Below, piece by piece: positions 49,001 to 58,620 of a stretch of DNA of 64,000 bases. Numbering within the stretch: position 1 is the first letter of the stretch; each line of letters begins with the position of its first letter. This DNA comes from Apus apus (lineage: Eukaryota > Chordata > Aves > Apodiformes > Apodidae): positions 74,128,342 to 74,192,341 of the forward strand of contig NC_067285.1 of the NCBI RefSeq assembly GCF_020740795.1, in the 5' to 3' direction. The notes beneath the pieces were generated by a model. That model ran no database searches, was not told the origin of the DNA, and was given only the letters and a program-made list of their open reading frames with translations. The position numbers were made by a program, and so were the translations under genes.

Positions 49001-49258
49001 ACCAGAGGATCCATCAATCGGGCTGGGGCTGCTCAATCAGACCTTTTGCATACTACAGATGGGGATAAAGTCCCTGTGGTATGTGAAAGAAACTTGTTGG
49101 GTAAAAGTGTCTGGGTCTATCCTGCTTCAGGCAAAGGTAAACCTGTCCGGGGTATTGCTTTTGCTCAGGGACCTGGACATACTTGGTGTGTGATGATGGA
49201 GGATGGTGAGGTACAATATGTACCTCAGGGTAATTTGACATTGGGAGAGAACTATTGA
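46082..49258 (+). CDS. pol: Pol polyprotein (PR-RT-RNase H-IN) of the provirus
   Basis: 1058 codons, expected to be made as a Gag-Pol extension. Numbering below counts from 46136, the codon-19 Val. Protease DTGA at 19-22, with ILGIDYL at 77-83. RT first catalytic Asp in ATIDIAHAFF (D232), LPQG at 264-267, YIDD at 294-297. RNase H acidic residues D603 (FTDGS), E641, D665 (YTDS) and D735. Integrase zinc finger H760-x4-H765-x28-C794-x2-C797, catalytic D827, D886 (ESDNGTHF) and E922 with 35 residues between the last two. All the key residues expected in these domains are present and there is no internal stop. No dUTPase domain follows the integrase, unlike mammalian ERV-L. It ends TGA, 61 bp before the 3' LTR. 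Confidence 0.95.
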   Translation, partial: RCPASGQEEERDNRVYWTVWVRWPGTSEPQRYRALVDTGAQCTLVPSNHEGTDSVTISGVTGGFQQLTVVEADGSLTGEEWQMHPIVTGPDAPCILGIDYLKKGYFRDPKGYRWAFGIAAVETEDTEQLRTLSGLSDDPSVVGLLKVEDQQVPVATSTVHRRQYRTNRDSVVPIHKLIQQLESQGVISRTHSPFNSPIWPVRKPDGEWRLTVDYRGLNEVTPPLSAAVPDMLELQYELESKAARWYATIDIAHAFFSIPIVPECRPQFAFTWRGVQYTWNRLPQGWKHSSTICHGLIHAALEKGGAPEHLQYIDDIIVWGDTPEEVFEKGKKIIQILLDAGFAVKRSKVKGPSREIQFLGIKWQDGRRQIPMDVINKITAMAPPSTRKDTQTFLGTVGFWRMHIPCYSEIVKPLYEVTRKKNDFKWGPDQQKAFEQIKKEIVQAMALGPVRTGPDIKNVLYTAAGHNGPNWSLWQKAPGETRGRPLGFWSRSYRGSEANYTTTEKEILAAYEGVKAASEVIGTEAQLLLAPRLPVLRFMFQNNISPIHHATDVTWSKWTALITQRARIGKPNHPGIVEAITNWPEGTHFGMPPQEVVKRAQEAPPYDHLPETEKQFALFTDGSCRLVGNRRKWKAAVWSPTRLVAQVAEGEGESSQFAEVKAIQLALDVAEREGWPRLYLYTDSWMAANALWGWLKQWQQNNWQRRGKPIWVADLWKDIAARIEKLVVKVRHVDAHVPLSRATEEHQHNQRADEAAQVFQVDLDWEHKGELFLARWAHDASGHQGRDATYKWARDRGVDLTMSTIAQVIHDCETCAAIKQARRLKPLWYEGRWSKYRFGEAWQVDYITLPQSRQGKRYVLTMVETSTGWLEAYAVPHATARNTIIGLERQILWRHGTPERIESDNGTHFKNSLVTDWAKEHGIEWIYHIPYYAQASGKIERYNGLLKATLKAMGGGTFKNWDKNLVKATWLVNTRGSINRAGAAQSDLLHTTDGDKVPVVCERNLLGKSVWVYPASGKGKPVRGIAFAQGPGHTWCVMMEDGEVQYVPQGNLTLGENY

Positions 49259-49308
49259 TTTAGCAACTGGTAAGGTATAGAGCCTATACGTAATGTATGG
49301 TATGGAAT

Positions 49309-49319
49309 AAGGGGTGGAA
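49309..49319 (+). other. Polypurine tract
   Basis: AAGGGGTGGAA lies directly before the 3' LTR TG, with a single T interrupting the purines. It is the expected primer for plus-strand DNA synthesis. Confidence 0.75.
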
Positions 49320-50078
49320 TGTCCTGGTTTGAGCCAGGATGAAGCCAGTTTTTCTTTTGCTGATTTTTTTTTTTATTTCAGTGAGCTTTCTTCAACTAGC
49401 AACTGCGTGTTCTGCTAGGTTGATAAGACACTGGAATGTTTTTGTAATTGCTGGGCTCTCAAGGTCGTGCCTTTGCTCTGCTGGCTCAGACACTACGGGG
49501 GGATCTGTGGTCCCCCCCGCCATGGGAGGCTGGGTTAGACGAACAGCAAAACTGGCCAGAGATATTCCATTCCATATATCTACGTAGGCTCAGGGGAAGG
49601 TCGGAGATGACAGAAGAAAACTTCCTCCCTTCCTGCTTTGCTCTCTCGCCGCTTCGCCTTGCCTGTCTATCTGCCTTCCTTTTTCTCTCTTTTCCTCTTT
49701 CTTTTGTTCGTGGCCGGCGTCTGGGACAACACCATCTGCCCATCATCATCGGACCATCGACCCCAAGCCCTCCTGACCCTCGTAACTCTCTGCCTTCTCC
49801 AGGAGCAGCTTCGGGATTCCTCGGAATTGTCTCATCTGAGGGAAGTGCTGTGGGAGTTGCTGGGGGTGGGGGGAGGTGAGAGGTTTCTGCCACACTTTTG
49901 TATAATCACTATATATATATATACACTCTAACATTACATATTAATTTTCTAAATAAAGTTGCACGGTTCAGTTTTCAATCTAGACAAGTCTCTTTTTTTT
50001 TCTCTCTCTCCTTCCCTACCTGGGTAGGAGGGGGAGGGGATCGAGAGCATTGTTGTCCAACTGGGTCAAACGTTGACA
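49320..50078 (+). repeat. 3' LTR of provirus (759 bp)
   Basis: Same sequence as 43526-44285 except one T fewer in the homopolymer near 49365-49374. The AATAAA is at 49952-49957. It ends TTGACA and is followed by AGAAA. Confidence 0.95.
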
Positions 50079-50083
50079 AGAAA
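50079..50083. repeat. Target site duplication, right (AGAAA)
   Basis: Matches 43521-43525. The 5-bp length is typical for ERV-L. Confidence 0.88.
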
Positions 50084-53000
50084 GAAAAATATAAATATAG
50101 ATATAAATAAATATGAAGTTTTAAAGGGTTAAAGTTCCACAAAGAACTTCAATTTTAATCTTAGCTTTTTTTTTTTCCTGGAATCTGCTGAAATGTTTAC
50201 CTAATGTAACCTACATCATTTCAGTTAAAGGTACTGAAGCATCCTAAAGCTAAATGAATGAGTTGAGATTGAGATCAAAAGTAGCTCTCAAACAGGAAAA
50301 TGCTAAGTGTTGTAATACAGTCTTCCTTCATTTATTTGCATTTATAAAATTTGGGAAGAAATCACTGAAAATCCCTATGATTCACATATTGCATCTAGAA
50401 CTATGTCAAAGTAAGATAGCATTTTTCTGACTTGTTTTATCACCTGACATGCAGCACAGGTGTTTGAGTGAAAGACGTGCAGGTGATAGCACAGCCTTAA
50501 TCTAAGCTGGGCTTCACAACTGCAAGCACAACAGGTAACAAAACCTTCCTTCCTGAAAAATGCCATGTACACTAGCTCATGCATGAGTTAGTTAATTTAG
50601 CTACTTTCACATCATGAGTCTTACCTGGCAGGGATGCCACAGCTGACATGCAGCCTGAGCAGCCAGTGCACACGCAGCAAAGGCTCGTACAATGACGCCA
50701 GTTATCCCAGGCTGTGAAGTTTCCAGCAACGTAGTCTTGAACTACAGGTGTAGGTCAAATTTGCTTTGAACCAAGTTGCTGAGGATCTGCACATCCCAAA
50801 AAAATAAGATGTCCTGAGTGGGACTGATGTAGGGTTAGCACCACATTCTCATTAGTGCATTTGCACTTGCACTCATTAAAGACAGATTAAGATTCAGAAA
50901 TTAAATCAAAGTTAAGCTTATAATAGCAAATACAACTGCTCCCCGTTGTATCCATTGTGTCTTAAGTCATTCTAATACTTAAACTAGTTATTTTGAGAAA
51001 AATGTTATTAAATGGGGAAACTACTATAGCTTTTGCTCACAAATTCAACAAAAGTGTGTAGCCTTTCATATTACCAAGTCTGCAAGGCCAGTTATGTGCC
51101 CAATGTTACAGTGATCAACCTGTGAAAGTACCATAAACTCGCAAATTTATCAGAACTGGCATGTCTCAGTGCTGGGTATTGTACAAGAATCTGGAAGGAC
51201 TTACTTCAACACACTGTGACAGCTCTTGGGTATTTCTATTTATACACCTATAAGTAAATTGAGGATCATTGTTAATGCACAGTTACCAACACAACTGCTG
51301 ATGAAATGGAAACAAACTCATGCTGTGGATGGTTTGGCTTGAAGCTCTGGATGTCTTATAAAGATTTATATGTCATTAAGAAAAATCCATTGTTTTCAGA
51401 ATTTTTATTTCCCTGCTGAGAAAACATCCTCCAGACTGCAAAACCAGCATATTATCTTAGCATGAAAAAACAATCTTATGACATTTATTTCCACTAGGAT
51501 GCTAGAAGCTCTAATGAGAAGAAACTGAATGTGCAAAGATATTTATTGATGAGAAGGAAGGGAACAGGGTCAGAGAACAAAGGCTTTTTTTTTTTGCTTT
51601 TTTTTTAATGTTATCAGGAGTTTCATGTAATTCCACAAACACATGAGGTTTAGTAAGATATTTAGTATCAAATTGGAATAAAAGAGATCCTGGAGATTTC
51701 CTGGCAATTATCAGTAATATATATTATTCTTGTCATTACACAACACCGAGATTTGAACTGCAGTCTCTTTGCAAGATAATACAAGAGCCTTATGCATATG
51801 TGTGAAGGCTGCCTGCTCACTGGCGTACCCAGGCTAACTTGCATTCCTCTGGACCCATTCTCCTTTGGGCCCTTTTGACCTCTCCAAATGTGGAAACAAG
51901 AAAAAGAATTGTGTCAGAGGCATAAACATAATCTGTTTAACTCTGCTTTTGTGCTGATGTGTGTTGCACCTCAACCACCTCTGATGTTAGCCTGCAGACA
52001 TGACAGAAGAGGCAGCATGTGCTGCATCTTTTAATTCTGCTGTTCTGTTAGAACCAATTACTCCGAACAGCAAAGGAAATGAGTGGTACTGAGATTTATT
52101 TTGTAGCATTTATTTTGAGTGGAAAGTGGCTGGTTTTCAATAGTAGAAGGAACAGCAAAAGTAGTTAACTGAATTAAATCCTTGAAAAATATTTCTCTCC
52201 TGGACCTGAACTCATTTAGTTTCATAGAACAGGAGCACATGAAGAATAATACTTCCCACATAGTCTCTATTCAGAGTGCTTTGGGTTGTGGTCTGATGGA
52301 TTGTTCAGCTGCATTAGTTACAATCCCAGCTGGGGTGATTGTGCAAAACAGTCTCTGAGCACATAAAGCCCTTACCCTTTTTCCTGAAATATCTAGTATA
52401 TAGTCTCAGTACTAATATAGAAGGCCTTTTTACTACAGGATTAACCTAAGATTTTAGGTGTTCAGGGATATCATTGCTATAATCTTCATATCTCGTACCA
52501 CTTACTTACATACCTTGCACGGCAAGCTGAAAAATAATCTTGTCAAGATGTCTTCTTATGTATGAATCAGTCTGGGTTTAGGAAGCACATGTTTTTCAAG
52601 GAGTATCTTCCAGTATAAAAGGCAATTAGGCACATCAGTATGATGCATGCCTGTCAGACTGACTTCAAACAGGAAATAGTTTAAGATAATAATAATTTCA
52701 AATATGAAATGTAATCAAGGAGAGGGCAGCTGAGGTGAGCGCAATCTATTTATGATGGAGGCAGGTGAGACAGTTATATTATCTCCATAAATTCAGCTTT
52801 GCTCTTTCCTGAGTTATTCAAGCTTTCAGAAAAGTCTTAACTTAAAGTAGGAAGGAGTCCCTGTGGAAGTGATGGGATTTGGTTGTGGGTTTTTTATATT
52901 AAATTACTGGGAGAATGCTTTCCTACCCTTTCCTACCTGAACATTAATACGTTCATGAATTTAAAAAAAATATTATTTTGAATTTGCCATTTGAGTAGTC

Positions 53001-56000
53001 TAACCAATTGGAATTTATGTTAAAGTTAATTAGGGAAAACAGAAGAGATATGTATTATTATATCAAAATCTTAACTTCTCCTTGAACCGTGATCAACTGT
53101 CAATTTGCTGCTTCCCACGTATCAGCATGAGCTATTACTTGAAAAACAGCATCCCAAAAGAATTCCATATTACTCAGTCTGAACAAACCTCTTGTTGATT
53201 TCATTTCAAAGGGCTTGTTGGGAGTGTATGTACCTTAAGTAGTAAAAGATTTGTGAGGAGATGATCCAGATGTTTATGGTACACAATAATAAATGGAAAT
53301 TGCAACCTTGAAAGAAAACCAACAGCTATTTTATTGAGACTTTGAAAAAATGTGTCATTCTGTCAAAAACAATACAAAATATTGATTTTGGATAGTTAAC
53401 TTCAGAAAAGTACCTGGTTTTCATAATCAGATCAATAATTTCTTTCCAATTAAAAAAAAAAAAAAAAGAGTATCTGAATATTGGCCATCTGAATTATGCT
53501 CTGATAAACACAGAAAACACAATTATTCCCCTAAATGGGCCTGATGGAATCACAAGCAACTATTTTCACCACACTCAGCAATCAGCTAATTAATAGCGTG
53601 TGTCAGTATAATGAAACCTGTAGTTTGATGGAAAAAAAGGAAAAGATCACCTGTGGGTCTACAAATAAGGAAGAAAAACTGTAGGTTGGGCATGCAGGTA
53701 ATAACTGTCCTTACTGATGCCCTGAACACACGGTAGCCAAGGAAACAACGGATGTGAAGGACCAGTTACATTTGTTTACTTTAGTAACTGACCGTTCTGA
53801 TTGTATGAATAATCATTTAAATCTATGCAGAAAGTAATACTATAAAAATATGTACTTTCCTGAATTAAATTAGAATACACATTTATACCTGTTCTGCTTG
53901 TGTGCCGTTTATAGCATTATTAGGGCATCTCAATGTCTTCCAGCAGCTCACAATGTGATTAGTACTTGTTATATTTAGACTAAAATGGTTGTAATTTATT
54001 GTGAATGTTTAAGTAACATCTAGGATGTTATGAGAGTAGGTAAGGACTAGATTAGTGCTATCAGTTCATCTTTATAAAGTAAAAACCAAAACCAAAATAA
54101 AACAAAAAATTAAAGCACCAAAAATATCATTTATTTATTTGGAACCATGCTATTCACAAAATTTGGCTTCATTCAACCATTATGTTTTTCCTGGGGGAAG
54201 AGAGGATTTCAGACACCTCTTAGTGCTTCATTTCACTGTCTTATAAAAATATAATGTTTCATTTGGGGGGAAAAAAAAAAAAAAAAGCTGAAATAACTGG
54301 AGTTGAACATTTAAAACAGAAGATAATTTTCTTGTTTCAGAGGAGCACTGTTCATTAAAAATTTATCAAGATTAAGAGAAAAACATGTTTTAAGATGATA
54401 AATAACCCTGAACAGTTAAAAAACCTTTTTTGTTGTTGTTGTTGTTGAATAAAATCCAAAACTGGAATTCTGACAGTTCAAACCACGTATTTTCCTGATT
54501 TTTTCCTGCTTGATCGTGAAAGAAAGATATGCTATTATTTAAGCACAAATTTTAGTGTTCAGTGAAGTTATTACACATTTTCCTCATCCATTTACCATAC
54601 TGGATTTTTATCAAAGGATTTGCAATTCTGTTGCCTCTATTAGCAATCTGGTGCTTGCAGGGAGATAGCTGCAAATGTTGTTTTTCCCTCTAACACATAG
54701 TCAAAAAGAACATTGGCACTAAGTCAGAAAGCTTTTTACCAAAGCTATTTTTCTTCATCTCCTCATTACTCTAGGAATTTCTTATTGATAGCCACCTTCA
54801 TTGACTTTTTTTTTTTTTTTTTTCCTTAACATGCATAGAATTGTCACAATGGGACTTGATGGGTTCAGTGCTTACCCTGGCAGCTACCGTGAACACAGTA
54901 GAGTAGCTCAAGGCTAAAGACCAACAGGGATAAACATGGATACCAAGATCTTTTCTAATTACATTCGACAGATTATTTTCTGCTTCTTTATCTTAATCAC
55001 TATTACATTTCTGAAGCAAAAATAGTTTCAAATGCATGAGATACTGCCTTTTAATGAGACTTACGTGTCTAAGTTTATTGTGTCTCTGCAAATTAAGCCT
55101 TTATTGTTTCTGGGACAGCTTTCTTAGTATACATGCTGACCATAGTATAAAACTTAAATGGACTCTGGAGATACCATATGTACTGTTAAAAATGGAAGGA
55201 CAAAATCAGAATGAAGAACTCAAATCCCTGATACTGCAAAAAGCTAAATTCCGTCTGGAAAATACTGATAAATTTCTTCTCTTGAAAAGTTATATTAACA
55301 CTGTACTGGGTTTATTTCATACATTGTTTAAATTAGATGCATTTATCTTCCATGACCATCATAAAATCTATATTAAATTTTAGAAATCTGGCCATCAAAT
55401 TCTTTGTATGTTGCAAGTGAGAGAGCTAGTAAGATCATTTGAAATGCTGAGCAGAAAAAGGGAAGTATTTTTAAAAGAGGAGCTGAACAGAAGGAAAACA
55501 ATGGAACAAACTCTACAAAAGAAAAGGAGAACACCTGTGAGTACACCAGTGTACTCCAGCACAGTACCAATAGGCATGGAACATAAAGCAAAATCATTAC
55601 CTCCTGCTTCTCTTTCCTCTGGCAAAACTCGTACTGAACCCAGAAAAAAAACTCCATTTTGATCTCTTAGGTTTTATATCCATCTTATGAACAAGAACTT
55701 ACTGAGAAACAGGACATTAGTCAACATACCAGCCTACAGAAATGTGTTTTATTTTTAGAAATGTGTTTTCCAGCATGTGACAGAATGTTCTGTCTTAAAG
55801 TCAGGGTCTATTTTACTCTGAAACTTCTGAAAAGTCAAGAAGCAACAGTATTTTTAAAACCTCTAGATTTTTATTTCAGTCACACTCTTTCTATTCAGAG
55901 CGATCTTTCCAATCCATCTAAGGATGGATTTGTATGCATTTATTGCACATTTACATGCAAAAGTTAAAATGTGTAGTCCAGATATATGTCCCTGGAATGT

Positions 56001-56645
56001 TTTTGCTAACACAGTCAATTAAAAGATCTCAGCTCTGGGTATTAATATAATGTGCACATCTGTATATTAGGGACAGGAGTGAAACTCAGTTACAACAATT
56101 TCACATTTCAGATTTTAGTTATTATTTCTGTCTTTCAAGAAAATGATACTGTTCAAACTTATATATGTGACACCAGCCAGCCTCAGTGAGCACAGTAAAT
56201 AAATTCATACCCAGAAATAGGCTCCCTCATTATTTGTATCACATATCATGGTTTCTGAGCACTTTACAAGGGAAGCAGGCTGAGTCATATGATTTCATAG
56301 GTCCATGTGAGCTAAATCAAGGCAATTCCCTCTATGTTAGAACTTTGAAAGCGAGCTGAAAGTTGGAGTTCACAGTGGTTTAACACAGTGACTGCTGGTA
56401 AAAGTATCCCACACTGTTAGGCAAGACAGTTTGAACCTACTTGCATACCAAAATATTTTTGGAGAAAGCTCAAATATCAGGGCTACTGATAATGCTTAGC
56501 CTATTCTTCAAACAGAATCCTAACCACTCCATTTTCCTGAGTCCACTTCTGTCCACTCAAGGGCATAACTCTTTCTTTACTCTTTGGATGTAGACCTGCA
56601 ACAATCTGTTTCTTCCGTATAGTTTCCAGGTCAAGAAAAAAATAG
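50084..56645. other. Intergenic sequence right of the provirus
   Basis: AT-rich with poly-A/T runs (51586-51607, 53451-53467, 54270-54286, 54808-54823) and a (GTT)n stretch at 54430-54447. Apart from the doubtful coding segment at 55036-55662, nothing recognisable. Confidence 0.6.
55036..55662 (+). other. Unrecognised coding-like segment interrupted by one stop
   Basis: Two open frames in the same phase (55036-55383 and 55408-55662) are separated by a single TAG at 55381-55383. The first contains KMEGQNQNEELKSLILQKAK and then FRLENTDKF. The second contains LVRSFEMLSRKREVFLKEEL, NRRKTMEQTLQKKRR and a Ser/Thr/Pro/Lys-rich end (...TRTEPRKKTPF). The charged, helix-prone composition differs from surrounding AT-rich noise. 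ATTTTAG just before 55384 could be a splice acceptor, making the second part an exon. A pseudogene or chance are the alternatives. I recognise no family. Confidence 0.3.
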
Positions 56646-57875
56646 CACAGAATCACAGAAGCCTAGAGGTTGGAAGAGAACTCAAAAGATCATCTAGTCT
56701 AACCCCCCTGCCAGAGCAGGGTGACCTAGAGCACATCACACAGGAATGTATCCAGGCGGGTTTTGAATGTCTCCAGCGACGGAGACTCCACAACCTCTCT
56801 GGGCAGCCTGTTCCAGGGCTCTGTCATTCTCACAGTAAAGAAGTTCTTCCTGATATTCACATGGAACCTCCTATGCTCCATTTGCATCCATTGCCCCTTG
56901 TACTATCACTGGTCATCACTGAAAAAAGCCTGGCTCCATCCTCCAGACACTCGCCCTTAACATATTTGTAAGCACTGATGAGGTCGCCCCTCAGTCTCCT
57001 CTTCTCCAAGCTAAAGAGACCCAGCTCCCTCAGCCTTTCCTCATAAGGGAGATGTTCCACTCCCTTAATCATCTTTGAGGCTCTGTGCTGGACTCTATCA
57101 AGCAGCTCCCTGTCCTGCTTGAACTGAGCTGCCCAGAACTGGACACAATATTCCAGATGCAGCCTCACCAAGGCAGAATAGAGGGGGAGGAGAACCTCTC
57201 TTGACCTACTAACCACACCCTTTCTAATACACCCCAGGATGTCATTGACCTTCTTGGCCACAAGGGCACATTGCTGGCTCATGGTCATCCTCCTGTCCAC
57301 CAGGACCTCCACTTCCCTTTCTCCTACATGGCTCTCCAGCAGGTCAGCCCCCAACCTGTACTGGTACATGGGGTTGTTCTTCCCCAGATGCAAGACTCTA
57401 CACCTGCCCTTGTTGAATTTCATCAAGTTTCTCCCTGTCCAACTCTCCAGCCTGTCCAAGTCTCACTGAATGGCAGCACAGCCTTCTGGTGTGTCAGTCA
57501 CTCCTCCCAGCTTGGTGTCATCAGCAAACTTGCTGAGGGCACACTCTGTTCCCTCATCCAGGTCATTGATGAAAATATTGAACAACACCGGTCCCAGTAC
57601 TGACCCCTGAGGGACTCCACTAGTCATAGACCTTCAACTAGATTCTGTCCCATTGACCACAACTCTCTGACTTCTTCCTTTCAACCAGTTCATGATCCAC
57701 CTCACTACCTGATCACCAAGAGCACACTTCCTCAGTTTATTTACAAGGATGCTGTGGGAGACAGTGTCAAACGCTTTACTGAAATCAAGATAAACCATAT
57801 CTACCGTCCTACCATCATCTATCCACCTAGTTACTTCCTCATAGAAGGCTGTAAGGTTGGTCAAACATGACTTCT
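56646..57875 (-). mobile_element. CR1 LINE, about 1.2 kb, 5'-truncated
   Basis: The plus strand starts CACAGAATCACAGAAGCC (complement of the tail). Minus frames carry RT pieces: AFYEEVTRWIDDGRTVDMVY with LDFSKAFDTVSHSILVNKL (57864-57634), then [37 protein letters not shown] and [20 protein letters not shown] (57459-56857). The frames are offset between these blocks, so it is inactive. It meets a plus-strand CR1 head to head at its truncated end. Confidence 0.94.
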
Positions 57876-58287
57876 CCTTATGAGGAGCAACTGAGGGAAC
57901 TAGGGATGTTCAGTCTGGAGAAAAGGAGACTGAGGCGAGACCTCCTTTCCTTCTACAACTACCTGAAAGGATATTATAGCAAGATGGGGGTTGGTCTCTT
58001 CTCCCTAGTTAGAAGCAATAGAACGAAAATAAATAGCCTGAAGTTGCACCAGAGAAGTTTTAGATTGGATATTAGGAAAAATTTCTTCACCAAAAGGATT
58101 GTCAGGCACTGGAACAGGCTGTCCAGGGAAGTGGTTGAGTCACCATCCCTAGAGATATTTGAAAGACGTAGTTGTGGCACCTAGGAACATGGTTTAGTGG
58201 TGGAATTGGCAGTGCTGGGTTTAATGGTTGGACTTGATGACCTTAAAGGTGTTTTCCAACCAAAACAATGCTATGATTCCATGATTC
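57876..58287 (+). mobile_element. CR1 LINE 3' fragment, head-to-head with neighbour
   Basis: The plus frame 57867-58184 reads [39 protein letters not shown] and [20 protein letters not shown], then the CR1 3' end GGTTGGACTTGATGACCTTA and a tail of ATGATTCC/ATGATTC. A different subfamily from the adjacent minus-strand copy, judged by the tail and ORF sequence. Confidence 0.93.
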
Positions 58288-58319
58288 AGAAGAGCTCCAA
58301 CCACTCTCTGACATAAAAG

Positions 58320-58620
58320 GCAGCTCCATCTCCTCATCTTCCTGTCGTGTCCTTCCTAAAGAGTTTGTATCCCGCCATTGCAACAGTCCAGTCATGGGAA
58401 CCATCCCACCACATCTCTATGATCCCAAAAAAATCATGGTCCTGCAGTCACACACAGATCTCCACTTATTCCCCATGCTGCTCATATTAGCTTACAAGCA
58501 CTCAGAGAGGCACACTGGCATGCTGATTTCCCATAAAGGGTCTGGGGGTTTTTCCCAATTTGATGTCTTGTAGACCCTTCCTTGCTTAACTGCACGTGCT
58601 TAAGGTGACCCCATTAAGCT
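58320..58620. repeat. Possible unclassified repeat fragment
   Basis: The text around 58350-58480 (TTGTATCCCGCCATTGCAAC, AGTCATGGGAACCATCCCAC) resembles a sequence I associate with repeated avian DNA, but I cannot name the family. A dispersed-repeat search would settle it. Confidence 0.3.

Larger units (their letters stand above)
43526..50078 (+). mobile_element. Full-length ERV-L-like provirus, no env
   Basis: 6553 bp: 5' LTR, primer-binding site, gag, in-frame TAG, pol, polypurine tract, 3' LTR, flanked by the 5-bp duplication AGAAA. The LTRs begin TGTCCTGG and end TTGACA and are identical as far as I can read except for one T in a homopolymer, which means a very recent insertion. gag and pol are open throughout. 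Only 61 bp separate the pol stop from the 3' LTR, so there is no env. Assignment to ERV-L (class III) rests on the 5-bp duplication, the lack of env, the foamy-like Lys-type primer site and the pol sequence. It is an inference, not a search result. Confidence 0.93.
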
